From Todiramphus chloris collaris (taxonomy: Eukaryota; Chordata; Aves; Coraciiformes; Alcedinidae): DNA of 64,000 nt. The stretch is from the NCBI GenBank assembly GCA_025345505.1, contig JANVCC010000018.1, forward strand, positions 8,462,998-8,526,997. Direction: 5' to 3'. Of the stretch, positions 12,304-25,513 are shown piece after piece; within the stretch, counting starts at the first letter, position 1, and each line of letters starts with the position of its first letter. The notes beneath the pieces were generated by a model, which was given only the letters and a program-made list of their open reading frames with translations, had not been told where the DNA came from and did no database searches. A program made the translations under genes and the position numbers.

Positions 12304-14343
12304 CAATCACAAAAGAAAATGTTTCTAAAAATCTGTAAGTTCAGTTGCATGTTTATAATAGATACACAAATACTGTTAATGCTGTAGTTTATTATGTTCA
12401 GAATATACACACATACAGTTCTGGTAAAGTAGGATGTCTTAGAACAAAAAAATAAATCCAACCTCAAGAGTCTAAGAGTAATACTTACTGGTTCACGGGC
12501 TGTCACGCTGCACCTCCAAGTGCTGTATTTCAGAGTTCTTTTCGTTATTAGTTGGAAAGGATGGGTGAGGTTTCAGACCAAAGCAATTGCTAACTATAAA
12601 ACCAGATCAAATAAAGGCTTCAGTTTGAAAGAGCACCTTTAAAGTCCATTTGTGAGATACACTGTTCAGCTGTTAAATGTCTTGTAAGTTTTCCAAGAAC
12701 TTTGGTGAGCTTTCTTCATAAAATCTATATTATTTTCGTTTAAGATTAATGATAGGCTTATTAAAAAATCAAAAACTTGGAGTGTTTTTCTGTGATTATG
12801 AGCAAGGGTCATCACACTACATTACTTTGGAATGTTTTTATAAGCTTTGTCAGTAGAACTACACTTTAAAAAAAATCTATAGACCAGCTTTTTCAAGTCT
12901 GTTTTTCATTTTTTTAAGGATATAATCTATTTTTTCTCTTTCATTTACAAGTATGTGCACAATAGCAAAATGTCATTCTCTGTTCCATCTATGCAGTATC
13001 ATTGGATCTAATTACATTATCATTTGTAACCGGGCAACCGTGGCCAAATTGACATGGCTATGCAGGTACATGACAGAGAGAATTTTGCCTGTAGACTAGC
13101 ACAGGCCTGCACATTGCAAATGAAGACAGAGCATGCACGGAGGGAAAACAGACTCTGACGCTCCATGTCATGGCACAGAGATGGGCTGCTGCTCTGCGTT
13201 GGTCTGAACCAATGCAGGGTAAAGGGTGCAGAGTCCCATATGGCTGCCAGAGTAAATTTGTGTTTCAGAATGGAAAAGTCTCAAAAAACAAAGGAACTCT
13301 TTGGGGTTACTACAGGTAGTAAAGAATGTCATGGGAAGCAACCAACATGAACCATAGAATGAACAGTCCTACTGGCCTCTTGACAGACCATCAGGGTGCA
13401 GTGCTTTCTGCTCCTGCTGCAGTACTTTGTTTTCTTTTCTGGCAGAGTAAGAAGACGAATTAACTACTGTTATGTACTAGAGTCAAGCAACAAAACAAAC
13501 AAATAGAAATGTCCAGGATGGGGTTCTGGACCTTTCCTTGTTCCCTGACTTCATGATGGAGGAGAGGATAACTGTGTCTTTTACCAGAAAGTTGTCTACT
13601 ATTGTTGACTCTGTGTTTAAATGGACCCAGGAATCAGCGAGTGTTTTAGGTAAAAGCACAAGCCAAGTTTTCCACAATGCCCAAGCTGAGATTCTCTAAA
13701 AGCAGCTGAAAGCCAAGAAAGCCAACTCCTATAAGATATCAGAAATGGCACTCAAAACATTACTAGCTTTCTGGAAGTTTTTGTCAGAGCAGCTTGGGTT
13801 CATGCCATACTGGGGCAGCACCATCATCAACAGAATTGGTTTAGCCTTCACCCATCAGTCAGTATACAGAGGTATCTGCAGAAAGCAGTTCAGGTATTAA
13901 AAAGCAACTCAGATGCTGAAGGAGAATTACCCCAGTCATGCTTATTTCTCCAATAATTACAAAAAAAACAAACTGTATCTTTGATCCTAACTCAGGCACC
14001 TTAATTTGGTTACCTGAATCCAGGCAGGATTAATAAATACCTTTATTTAAACTTATGTAACTTAGGAAACCAACTGTAATGGTATGCATATTTTTAAACA
14101 ACTTTGTAAAGCATAAAGTCATCAGTCATTGCTAGAGAGTGCAAGATTTGTCAGGGGGAAAGAATATAATTTCAAATAAAGATTTCTGTCATGTTTACCT
14201 GGAGGAAAATTAGAACTGAAATGGTAGAAGCACAGTGGATCATTTTGGGCAATTTCTATAAGCAATGGTGTCAGGATACCACTTTCTGTTGTTAAGTATC
14301 CAAACTTGGAATCAAGGAAGTATAAACAAAGTAAAACCTTTTT

Positions 14344-14370
14344 AAAAATAAATAAATAAATAAATAAATA
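14344..14370. repeat. (AAAT)n microsatellite
   Basis: About six AAAT units, ending in TATATG. Confidence 0.9.
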
Positions 14371-15880
14371 TATGCCCCTGCAAACAGCCTTTTCTGTTTT
14401 GCCAAAATGAAGAAGAGGAATGGTATTAAATCCACTTAAAAGAGGAAAGCTTCACATGTACACTGTAGTTATGTAAAATCAGTGCTGTTTGAGAGGATGC
14501 AAAACTTTTGTTAACTTTATAATTAACAAACCCCTTATCTATTAGATTGAAATTCCTGAACATAGCCCCACTGTTATGCCTGCCCTTATTTAAAGATATC
14601 TTACCCCACAGTGTTCACTTTTCCTCCTTTACCTTTCCCTATCCATGATGTTTTCCTTCTTTCCACATACACGGGCTTCCCCTCTCTTCCCCAAGCCATA
14701 CTGCTGCTGTGTGCACTCCCCTGCTCCTCCTCTCCTCCAGACCAAACACTCTGTGATGCTCAGATCCACCTGTCCCAGGAGACTGCATGACCTTTCTCTA
14801 GCCCTTAGCAAATGCACAGTGGGAGCTAGAAATAAAATCATCTCCATTTCACAACTGGTTCCTCAGTCTCTTCCTTCTGTTCAGTAACCATTAGGTGCTT
14901 TGCAGCAGAAAGCAAGGAATAACTTTTAAAATGCCCAGTACCTACCTGTTTTTTTACATAAACCCAGTAACACTGTCTATTCACACCATGCAAATTCCCT
15001 AAAATTTTGGAATTTACATATCAGCATTAGAAAGACAGAAAAATTACATCAACTAGAGGAGCAACACCTTATGAATGTCAAACCTCAATTCATATAAAAT
15101 TATTTGCATACGAGGCTTAGAGAAAGGATCAAATTTGTCACATTTTGGTGATTCAAACATTGACAAATTTTATGCTAAAAACTCTAAATGCACAAGCAAT
15201 AAAAATGCTGCTATTTCCACTTCAGAGATACTTAGCAGCAACAAGGAAATCAAAATCCCTTAGCTAAGGTCACACAGCTTCTTATAGTACTGAATTAAAG
15301 AGTGGCTGGGCATGTGCCTAGCATCAGAACATGATTGTTTGCACCATCATCCTGTCAGATCATCCATGGTAGAGTTTTGGTCAGGGCAGATAATCCTACT
15401 TCAAAACTGTTCCCAAGCACACTTTGGGCATCATCATGTAAATACTTTTATGAAGATGTCCTGTGCTGGACAGCAAGAGAATTGGAGAATGTGGATGTGA
15501 GCTAGGCTATGATAACTGGTCTCAGTGATAGGAAATGGGCACCAGTCACATTTGGTTTCCCAGTCAAAGGCATGGCAACAAAGAAACAGTGACAGGAATC
15601 ATATTTGAACAAATGCAACATCTATACATCTGAAACATGCAACTATGTTAATTTTCAAGTTTAAAAATCTACCCCTCTGACCAAAACCTCAGTATTCTGT
15701 TGCTTCCCAAACTCAAAACACCAAATAAAACCTGAGATAAACTCTCACACTTCGTCTAGTCTTCTGATTACCTGTTAATTATGCCACACAGTTCACTGTT
15801 AGTGTGGCTATTACTACGACAGTTCAGAATGATATCCCTATTTCCTAACACTTCCATGCTGACACTCAGTGATGTTCAAT

Positions 15881-15919
15881 CTGCAGAAGTTTTTCCTGTC
15901 TCTGCAGAAGTTTTTCCTG
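15881..15919. repeat. 18-bp duplication with 21-bp period
   Basis: CTGCAGAAGTTTTTCCTG occurs at 15881-15898 and again at 15902-15919, separated by three bases. The identity is perfect, so the duplication is recent or constrained. Confidence 0.9.
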
Positions 15920-18900
15920 GTGAGTCAGGAGAAAACTCCTGACAGGCTTCTGGAGACTGCAGAAGGCCAGCAATTGTATAGTTCTATGCAAGAGGTGCTG
16001 GGGTCCTATATCTTTGCAGCCACCTCCATGGCCTTCTTGGTGACACTAATTCCTGCAGAAGCGACAATAGCCTGTGGTTATCATGCCAATTTAGTTATTA
16101 TGCTGGAGGACTCTGAAAGCTAGAAGGCACCAACCTATGATTAACCTAGTCACATAGTGCAGCAATCATTCTGAGTTACTACCAACCTAAGCCAGATTTG
16201 AACTGCTGACCAAGAAGTGAAAGGCTTTGTATCCTATTACCAATATCCTAAATCATCCAGCCTCCCCTGCAACTATATTTTTTGGATTATTATGTAGGAA
16301 CAATAATAGAATACCCCATAAACAGGTTCTTTAGATATTCAAACATGTCAGGTTATACTTTCTACATTTTCAGATAATTGTGGAGTAAATATTTGTTAAA
16401 TGAAGTATTTTACATCTGTCTTGGACCAAAGCGATCTTTCTGTCAGTAATACCACTGAACACTTGTAAAAGTATGCCGGCCATTACAAAGTTATGCACTC
16501 TTGGCAAATACAGTCTTTGAACTCATGTTACTGTGCTGCCAATAAAAAATATGTTCTTTTTTATCAACTGGATGTCTTTCAATTATACAATCATTGTCTG
16601 ACAGAAAAGCAGTTCAAATAGATTTTGAAAAAATCCTTTTTTTTTTAATTTCACACCAGTTGGCAAAAGGTTGACATTTGTTTGCCTAACTCTCAAAGAG
16701 ACATTTGGTGTAGTTCAACAGTACAGAGAAAATACTGTATAAAGATCAAAAGAAAAAAAAAGCATGTACACTTTCCTATGAAAGACAACACATGGTTCTT
16801 GCAGAAGGAAATGCTTCATTTCTTTCCCGTACCTCAGAGCTAGTCCTTCACCTCATCGTTCTGTTCATCTGCAATCAAAGTGAATGGTGCTGGAGAGGGA
16901 TGCCTGAGCTGACCAATATTTTCATAACCCATTTTAATCCTATAGAACACAAAAAGCAACCATCTAAAAAGCAACTGTTCTCAAAATAAAATAAATACAG
17001 AAAAAAATAGATGGTTCAATCTAAACTGCCATTACACAGACACTCATATACACAGCCTAATTCAGAAAATGCTTTAAATTGTTAAAAAAAATATCTTTCA
17101 CTAAAATGATTAAAAGTCAGTGAAATTAATTTTCAAGGAAATAATAGCATTCAAAACATCAACCACCACCTATTAGGAACCACCCATGACAGCACAGATG
17201 CACTTTGTAATCCCACATAGTTGGTATCTGCAGAAACTTTACTTCATCTGTAGGTTTAAAACTGACAAAATACACTTACAGTGTATGTGCTGAGGTGTCC
17301 TCATCTCTGAAATACATATCACTCCTTCATCTTTTACAAGCAAATTTCTGTTTTGCACTCTGAAAATTAGTTTAAGCTATGTCCCTCTTATGAAGAAAGG
17401 ACACTTTTAATTGTCATCCATGTAATTACCCTTCTCCATTTACTCTTTCTGTGTGCACTTAGCTAGTAATTGCCTAACTGGCGTGATTGCACTGACGTGG
17501 AGTGCACTTTATCACTCTTCATTGTAAGTTGCTTGTTTTTAATAAGGGAGTTTCTCTCTATGAGTCGTTCCTCTTTTCACTGCCCAGGAGCACCAAGCAA
17601 CTCTTTATTCTGCCTTGTCTATCATCCTCTTTACCTTCTGCACCATATCGATTGAAAATTTTCCCTTTCCACATGCAAGGTCCCGTCTCAATTTTTTTTT
17701 CCCAACTCTTACTACTTAGTCAATACTTTTTCACCAGCCACTTGCCTCAGCATTGTTCAGGCTCCTCTTTTCTCCTTATATCCTCCTCTACACAGCTACT
17801 ATAATTATCTTTTCAATGATAGAATTAGTAGAAGGTGTGAGGATGTCTCAGGTCCCACTGCAAACTGAACCCATTTGTGCTAGATTTGTTGGTCAAATCA
17901 GATACTTTCCCCTATCTTTAAGTCACGTTCTTAGATAGGACATGTGCACTGATAACTTTCCCACCTGGTGTGTATTTTTCACCTTACCTTTGATCTCCCA
18001 TGAGCTGTTTCTTTATCAGTCAATACAGACAGTTAAGTAGGTTGTAGTGGGCTACCAGCACAGGAAATACTAATCCCAGAATACCAAACAGCTCTCACAT
18101 GATAATCCTGATGATGAGAGAAAGGGAAAGCTCAACTGATGGGCTGCTCTATCCACTTGTTGACCTCTTCCAGAAAGAATTACTCAGGAATGCTGCAATC
18201 TTCTGTCTCCTGGGAAAATGATGTTATTTCAAGGGTAGTGAAGATAGAGAGAAAGAGGAAGGAAAGTGTCTAGAAGCCCAAGACAGCACCTCTCTTCCTG
18301 CCTCTGCTGTTACACATGGCAAAACTATATTTTTTTCTTCATCCCACTGTCTTCTGCTTACAGCATCGCTCCCCAGAGAAAGAAACCATATATAGCTGAA
18401 GCAGAGGTAAGTCTGAAGGAAGGATGGTTAGGAGTAGACTGAATTGGGATTGCTAAGAGACATGTAAGTTCGGATACCCTATGGTCAAAACTGTTTCACA
18501 TAAAGACTTGGAGCCACTGAGGGCAGAAGTATATATCCTTTACATCTTTAGAGTTGTCTTTAGACAGCACTGAGATAAAAATTTCTAATCCTGACTGAAT
18601 ATTTTGTGTCTCTGGACCCAGGTACCAATTTGTATCAGTGAGAGAGATTCAAAGGTGTTGTAAGTGTTCTGTAACGTAGCATGTGACACCTCACAAGTAG
18701 CAGCAGACATTCCAGAAATCAGCATTTGCAGAGGGCTATTCCATCCATCTAAGCCCCAAGTCCTCCTTTGCACATGCCTGTCTGAAACGAGAACTGAACT
18801 TAGAACAACTGAAAACAGTACGGCAACTTTTGGCAACTGGATTTCTAAACTAAGCACATCGGTAAAATGCCTGTAATTAGGCAAGATGAAGCTGGACCCT

Positions 18901-19989
18901 AGTGTAAGTCATCCATGACAAACCATTAATCTACTTACTTAAGACAACCACATTACCTCTGATGCTTCCTGTTTCATTATCTTGTATAGACAGAGAGTAC
19001 AGACTGTTATATTTATATTTGACATATTAGTCTTAAATTGTCCTGTTGAAAAGAGAAATAGAGTCTTCCAGAGAATGATTCACTTAACTTGGAGGTCTGT
19101 TTTGGTAATTGCATCCTAACAGTTTCTGTTCCTCTGCACTGACTATACGAGGAATTTTGTTAATTTGCTCAGACTTGTAGGCACTACAGCTACCTACATT
19201 TGGTTATATGAATGCCATCCGAGGTATCTACATCCTTTGAAAGGAGGCTTGTGCAATATAGAAAGCCAGAATCTGTGATTCCGTGATTATGCAATCTCAT
19301 CACTCAGTCCTCCTCAAATAACATATTGCAGCTCTACCAATAAATCTACAGCCATAAAGGGTGCAGCTCCAAATTTCTACTCATTCTTACAGCTTCTCCA
19401 TAACTAAAAAACTTCTCCATCCTTGTAATATGTTTGTGTCACGAATCACTGGAGAGCCTACCTTTCTTTATTCTTTTATGGAATTTTCTATGAGACAGGC
19501 TCCTTGATAGTACAGCCTTCTGTTCTGCATAGCTCAGTGGTCCAAACAGATGCAGTGATCACCTAAGTTATTTGATCAAATAATTAATGATTAGGCATGT
19601 TCCTTCTATAATAATTCAGCACAAAGTCTCAAATACACTGTGGAAAACGGAGATATCAAATTGTGTTCTGATCCTTTATGATCCATTATATCTTCCACAG
19701 GTACTTTCTGTAATTTACTCATTAGGTATGAAAAGTCCTGATGCTGAAAAGAGGAAAGATACAAAGCATACTCCTGACAGGTGCTGAAAGATGTTGGGCA
19801 TCCGATGAACTTTTATAGATAATAGTAATTATGGGCCTTCTGCATCCATCACAACTAACTTCATATGAAATGTGTTTGATCTGGATCTGTATAACTTGTG
19901 AGCACATGGCCATCAGGTTGCAGGGGAACAGAATCTTCCCAAGAAATTGTCTTTTCACAGTATAATAGAAATGCTACTTCAAGTCTTTC

Positions 19990-20660
19990 ATTTCCATCAT
20001 TTTGAATAATGAATTGACCTGAATAACATTAATGAGATATGCAATCTGTTGAATGGGGTTTCTTTTCCTTTTATCATTGAAAATGTTTTATTATACTCTG
20101 GGTTGCAATGTCAAGCCTCAAATAAAGGCAAAAATTGCCAATTTTTGAATGAAAAATATTAATTATTACTAACAATTCAGGTGAATTTTTTAATGTATCT
20201 TACCAATAAAAACAAAAGAGAGCAACAGTCAAGTAAATGGACATTTTAAAACATTAATACACTTCTGGCTGTTCACCAACTTTAATAATCTATCCTCTGT
20301 TTAAATTAAAATATTGTGTCAGCTTTTAATACAAACCCTACGTGAGTTGCAAATTCACAATATGTGTTAAGTCTAAAAAAATCATCATCTATCATTGCAC
20401 TATTTCAGCAGTGGCAGCTGGGTGTTTTTAAAAGGTTCCTATGAACACAGATCTTAGTTTAAATGTAATATTATGTTATATTACTCACACTTGAACTGAC
20501 CTTCATAAATATCAAATCCTTACAATTATAAGTCCTGACATTTAATACTTTCCTGCAGACTAAGTGGGACCATGTTACATTATAAGGTCACTTGTCATTT
20601 GCAGCTTTTAGAGAAACTTATCATTTTAATGAAGACACTAACTCAGACACATACAGTAAT
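19990..20660. promoter_or_regulatory. AT-rich block, candidate conserved non-coding element
   Basis: A coding-free AT-rich block with several TAAT/ATTA-type motifs (for example near 20157-20172), few CpGs, no simple repeat and no recognisable transposon. This texture resembles conserved non-coding elements, but it cannot be called without alignment. No target gene lies in the window. Confidence 0.15.
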
Positions 20661-22322
20661 GAAATTGTGGACAAACATACTTCAGATTGGCTCAAGGGTG
20701 CATATTATCCACACACCACACAGCACTGATAGACTTTAAAAGTGCCTTGCTAGTTCACTGCCCATCTGTATTAACAAGCAGCATATGCTTTGCATTGTTA
20801 CCATAGGAAATGACTTCTTAAGTGGTCCTAGTGAACACCGAAGGGTTAACCCTTCCGTCTCTCCTGGGAATAAACTAATAGGCTTCCCCAAAGGGCTGCT
20901 ATTCCCCAAGGTTACATAAGTAAGGAAGCTGCTCTTGCTCACTTAACCATTCAGCCAAGAAACTAGGCAATATCTAAGACTGATCCAATTATGTGTTGTA
21001 CCCATAAGGTTAAATTATGCCACTTAAAGTTAAGTGTTTTACTGAGCCACCTACACCCTGGACTCCCTCTAGAGTGAAGGGCAAGTTAGAGGCATCTCTG
21101 AACAGCAATTCAACCCAGCTGGGAGTGGAACACCCTGAACAAAAGACCAAAAATTCCAGGAAAAGCAGAAGCAAAAGATGCATAATTTCAATGTGTGTAT
21201 ATTTTATCTTACTTTGACCCCAGACCTGTTGCAATTCCTGTATTATTCGGGTCCAGATGACAACAGAACAATGGAATAAAGAGGGAACATTTTCTTTCTT
21301 GTGTGCTCTGCAGTCGAGTTTCTGCAGATCTTCCCCAAGTAAACTCTCGAGCAGTTTTCTGATCCTGTATTAGAAATTTGCTTTTGTATTTGTGGGAGAA
21401 ATAGTGCAGTACCCTGAATAATTATAGGCATAGTATATAGTATCTTATAGGAAATAAAAAGTACGGTGTAAACACAAATACAAAAAACCAACATAATAGA
21501 ACTAGAAATGTCATGCCACTTTGCCTCTGGCTTTAAGGTGCCCTTCCACTGCAGGTATTATGACCTTTGTGAAACTTTTTACTATCCACCTGTTTTTTCA
21601 TAGATCAACTTTCAAAAAAATATTAACCTTCACTCAGCTAAAACCCCCCCAAAAACCCTAAAACGCAGTCATTAAATAAATGTACAGTATAAGAAAAAAG
21701 AGAGAAAGTAAAGAGAGGAATAAGAGATTACTATTGCTAAAACAATTTGCTTTGCTTTCCAGACTTCATTAATGAGAGTGGAATGGATAGCAAAGCAGAT
21801 CATAAAGATGTCAGAGATGTGTCTCCTGCATGAAAGCAGTATCATTCTTTTCACAGTAACAATACTAATGGGAGTTCCAGATGTGCTTGAACTGGTGATA
21901 GAAAAGCTTAAATTGGTCCAGACATGGAGTCACAGCAATGTGCAGACATGATAATTCTTTCATATGGTGATCAAAGTGGTGATCATTATCCTTTGAATAA
22001 TGTAGAGCACCTAGTCCAAGAGACACTTTTGGAAACAGCTTGGACTCATATATATATCCTATTGACTTTATGCACCTGAATGGCTTCCTAAATAAGGATG
22101 TCAGTCATCCTGGGATCACTCTGAAGTCAGTAGAGAGAAAGCAGTGTCTCTAGGCTACTTTTATGCGTGGAGCCAGGGTATGGGCATATGCAATAGAGCG
22201 AGAGCATGCAAATTGTTAAGTCGCTAGTCCAAGGAGAATGCTAACCCTGATCAACGTGTACTCTCTCAGATAGTCTGAGAATTACCACAGGCCAAGGACC
22301 TTTTGCGATGGGGAGTTTCAAC
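20661..22322. other. Non-coding stretch, nothing recognised
   Basis: No gene or repeat family is recognised between the AT-rich block and the LTR. Confidence 0.5.
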
Positions 22323-22327
22323 ACAGC
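22323..22327. repeat. Target-site duplication, left copy
   Basis: ACAGC directly precedes the LTR and is matched by ACAGC at 22906-22910. Confidence 0.7.
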
Positions 22328-22905
22328 TGTTGTGGTTTGAACCTATCCAGCCGGCAACAAAGCACCAGGCAGCTTCTCGTTCACTCCTATCCCGCTCCAG
22401 TGGTACGGGGAGGAGGAAACACAACAAAAGGATCCAAGCTTGAGCCAAAGGATGGGGAAGGCTCACTGACCAATTATGGCCATGGGCAAAAGACAGACTT
22501 ATTTAGTTATTATTTAGTTTAAACAAAACCAACAATAATTTACCAATTGAATCGGAGAAGGACAATGATAAACACAACCAGATCTTAAATACACCTTCTC
22601 CCTACCCAACCCTTCTTCGCAGGCCCAGCTCTGCTACCTTCTCCCCACACTGGCACAGGGGTGCAGGGAATCAATGTTGCAGTCTGTCCCAATCCATTCC
22701 ATGTTATTTCTGCTTCTCTTTTCTCCTCAGGGGGAGAATTCCTCATATACCTCCCCTGTAGCAACATGGTATCCCTCCCATGGAAGACAGTCCTCCATGG
22801 GCTTCTTCTACCAGAATCAGGATCAACTTGGAGCCAGGGGAGCTTCTCAAAGCTTCTTATAGGGGTCCCCTGGTACCAAAACTCCCTAGACACAAACCAA
22901 ACACA
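22328..22905. mobile_element. Solo LTR of an avian endogenous retrovirus-like element
   Basis: The 578-bp element starts TGTTGTGGTTTGAACC and ends AAACACA, so it has the TG...CA ends of an LTR. It is flanked on both sides by ACAGC, a 5-bp duplication of the kind left by retroviral integration. The interior follows an LTR family common in bird genomes: a start with 'ccggcaacaaagcaccaggcagc', a middle with 'gaccaattatggccatgggcaaaagacagac', 'caatccattccatgttatttctg', 'gtatccctcccatggaagacag', and an end with 'ggtcccctggtacc'. There is no second LTR or internal gene, so it is a recombined solo LTR. Reading frames inside it (for example 22661-23104) are incidental. A 5-bp duplication fits the ERVL class, but class and transcriptional strand are not determined here. 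Confidence 0.8.
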
Positions 22906-22910
22906 ACAGC
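22906..22910. repeat. Target-site duplication, right copy
   Basis: ACAGC follows the LTR and is identical to 22323-22327. Confidence 0.7.
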
Positions 22911-24190
22911 CATCATGCCTTGGAGAATACGATCATTTAATAATATGTATACTATTGAAGAGTACCAGTTGGCCTAAAGGCCAAAGAAGGAACCTTGGCA
23001 TTATTAAATTTAGTAACAGGGCAGTTCAGATGGGTTGCTTCCTGAATTGCTGCCTGGAATTGTCTAACCACTCTAAGTCTACACTGATTGCTATCCCAAT
23101 TTAAGGGCTTCAGTTAAGTAACATAAGGATGCCATTGACAAATAATGGAAATATAGCCTATATATCTGGCAGCTGTCATCTTGTAAAACTGGGACAGAAA
23201 ACCACGAGGAATTTCAGGCATGGAATCCATTTCACAGAATCATCAAACTGCAGTTCTGAAACTGCCAAGAGAGATCTCAGGGAAGATCCTTTTTTTGGTG
23301 TTTTTTACTTTCCCACTTAAAGAGATGCATTATGTGAATCTCACTCTGAGCTCCCTACCATACATCTCTACATATTTCAGTAACTTTGGCACACACCCCA
23401 ATACACTGAATACTGCTTCTGTATATAACTTTGAAATACTGCAGTACTGGGCACTGTATTGACTTCCCTTTCTGGATCTGGTCCTGAGTATCCAACAGCA
23501 AGAAATCAAGTAAGGACAATTTATTACCAAATGGCACGTCTTGACCAGTAGCCTAATTGAGACAACTGACTGACTTTTTTCTCATGACCTTCTTTCCCAT
23601 GAATAGGAGCTAATTGAATTGATCAAGCAGAAAGTAGGCCCATATTCCTACGCTCATTTAAACCTCCAAAGGGAACTACTCAATAAAGGAAAAGGTGCAC
23701 ATTGCCTTTTCTTTGAGTATGACATATGACTGAAGACGGGGTGCACTGACTGGGAAAGCCCTAGGAGTTTGTGGTTGCAGTGTTATCCTTCAACACTTCA
23801 TTCTTAACGATGTACAAGGCATGATCTATCCCTCAGTGTGCCATACTGTGCTGTGTTTCGATAATGAGAAAAGATTGCATGTTTCAAGTCCTACAGGTGA
23901 TTGATACCTGTGTAATTTTATACTGCTTCCAATAAAGCAAGCAACTCCTGGGTCTGAAACCATTTTCAGATGAATGTGTATATGGCTACTTAGTCAGGAA
24001 ACCATATCCAGAAAGGCTGGGTATATATTAAATCTTGAATGTTTTATGTTGCACATTAAAAAAAATATTGTCATTCCAGATAAAAAATGGTCTGATCTTC
24101 AAGTATTCACCAGGTTCTAAATTAAGGTAACCTGTATCATTTATATGAAGAATAACAGTGTGTTGAAACAGAAGACAGACAGGTAAATCG

Positions 24191-24214
24191 ATGCTGCAGT
24201 GTTTACTGCAGTAT
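24191..24214. repeat. Short hairpin-forming inverted repeat
   Basis: CTGCAGT and ACTGCAG flank a GTTT loop. The stem extends to ten pairs with one G-T wobble. It is too short for a typical microRNA precursor. Confidence 0.6.
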
Positions 24215-24638
24215 TTGTTACAACAAACCTAAGGTTCTCATTCTCCCCTAGGTGTTTTATCTGCCATAAATTTGAAAAGATCCATTAAAATTCCAACTTG
24301 GAAAAAAATCAATCAAAATAGTCAAAGGAACTGAAAGAAGATGCCTTAGGTTGGAATAGTTACACATTATAGCTTCCATTGCAGACTTCCTGATAACTCT
24401 TCAGGTAATTCCATTTCTCACAGTCTTCCACTATTATTTATGTCTGAAGGTGTGGGTTTTCTGCAAATACAGCAATTCAGTGTTTACATAACTAAAATCA
24501 GTTGTACTTTACAATCAGCATTTGCAAGTCTCTATGCCTTGTAGTCGGACATGAAATCTGAATTGCACTCACAGGCAGGTTGAAAAAGAACAGGGAGCTC
24601 CAAGGAGAAGGTGATAGATTCCTCAAGATTAAATAGAG

Positions 24639-24655
24639 AAATAAATAAATAAATA
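24639..24655. repeat. (AAAT)n microsatellite
   Basis: About four AAAT units. Confidence 0.85.
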
Positions 24656-25475
24656 ATTTGAACATCAAAACCAAAAGCTGAAGAAGAGGAAGCAGGATGG
24701 TTCTGATAAAACATCTACTGGTCATACAATGACTCTCATCAGTAATACTTCTCTTCCTTTACTTAACTATCAGACAAGGAAGCACAATGAGTATATAACT
24801 AAAGCTTCAAATTCCTTCAGCTTTTTGCATGGCAAGCCCTCTAAGTCTACTCTTAATCATTACACGAGTCATCAGACTCCAAAGATGGATGGTATTTCTT
24901 TTGGCTGCAATCTAAAACCAAATATGGGTACAGCCTAATGATAGCTTGAAGATAGTTTACTTACAGTGATATTGGTTGATCAAAACAAGGTGTCTTATAC
25001 CTTCAGAATGTCTCAAAACTACCTCCGCCAACAACGCTCTGCCTGGCAGTCATAACCCTGAGTTACACAAAACATCATCTGCAGGATATCAGAATGGTAT
25101 TTGTGCCTAAATATAACTTGGGGTTTGGATCAGTGAGTGAAAATGTACAAAATGGACTTTAGCACGCTTAACCCTGCATATCTTACCTTACCTTCTCTTC
25201 TTTTATTTTCCCCTTTAAGTAGTGATGTTGTGAGGTGATGGGAGAACTTGCATTTCCATTCACAGCAGAGGAGTGCTCTGACTTATGACCCTTAACCTTG
25301 CCACACATCCTTGCTTAAGAGTATGATCACTTTGGACAGCCTGCTGCGCCCCACATTGGGATTTACAGTAGCACAGACAAAATATTACACATTTAAACTT
25401 ATACCTAGAGATCCCAAGCAAACAAAGCTGGAGACATTTCCTTGTCAGCTCCTAATACCAGAATAAACATGAACT

Positions 25476-25513
25476 TTATATATGTATATACCTTTATATA
25501 TATACACACACAT
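25476..25513. repeat. TA/CA-rich simple repeat
   Basis: Interrupted TATATG and TATATA runs lead into a short (CA)n. Confidence 0.75.

Larger units (their letters stand above)
12304..19989. other. Non-coding stretch, nothing recognised as a gene
   Basis: Mostly AT-rich sequence. Contents seen are an (AAAT)n at 14344-14370, a pyrimidine-rich patch at about 14610-14760, and an 18-bp duplication at 15881-15919. The reading frames are short and carry no domain. Confidence 0.5.
22911..25475. other. Non-coding stretch
   Basis: No gene is recognised. It contains an (AAAT)n at 24639-24655 and a small hairpin at 24191-24214. Confidence 0.5.

Noticed and set aside
12030..12506. 158- and 156-codon minus-strand frames rich in Phe, Val and Gly
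   Set aside because: They are translations of the A/C low-complexity tract, and the overlapping frames on both strands are long for the same reason.
19265..19292. CTGTGATTCCGTGATT, resembling a CR1 terminus
   Set aside because: The bases upstream do not follow CR1 sequence, so the match is too short.
22661..23104. 147-codon plus-strand frame
   Set aside because: It begins inside the solo LTR, runs out through its right end and has no protein family.
24191..24214. Possible microRNA hairpin
   Set aside because: The stem is only about ten pairs with a four-base loop, far shorter than a microRNA precursor.
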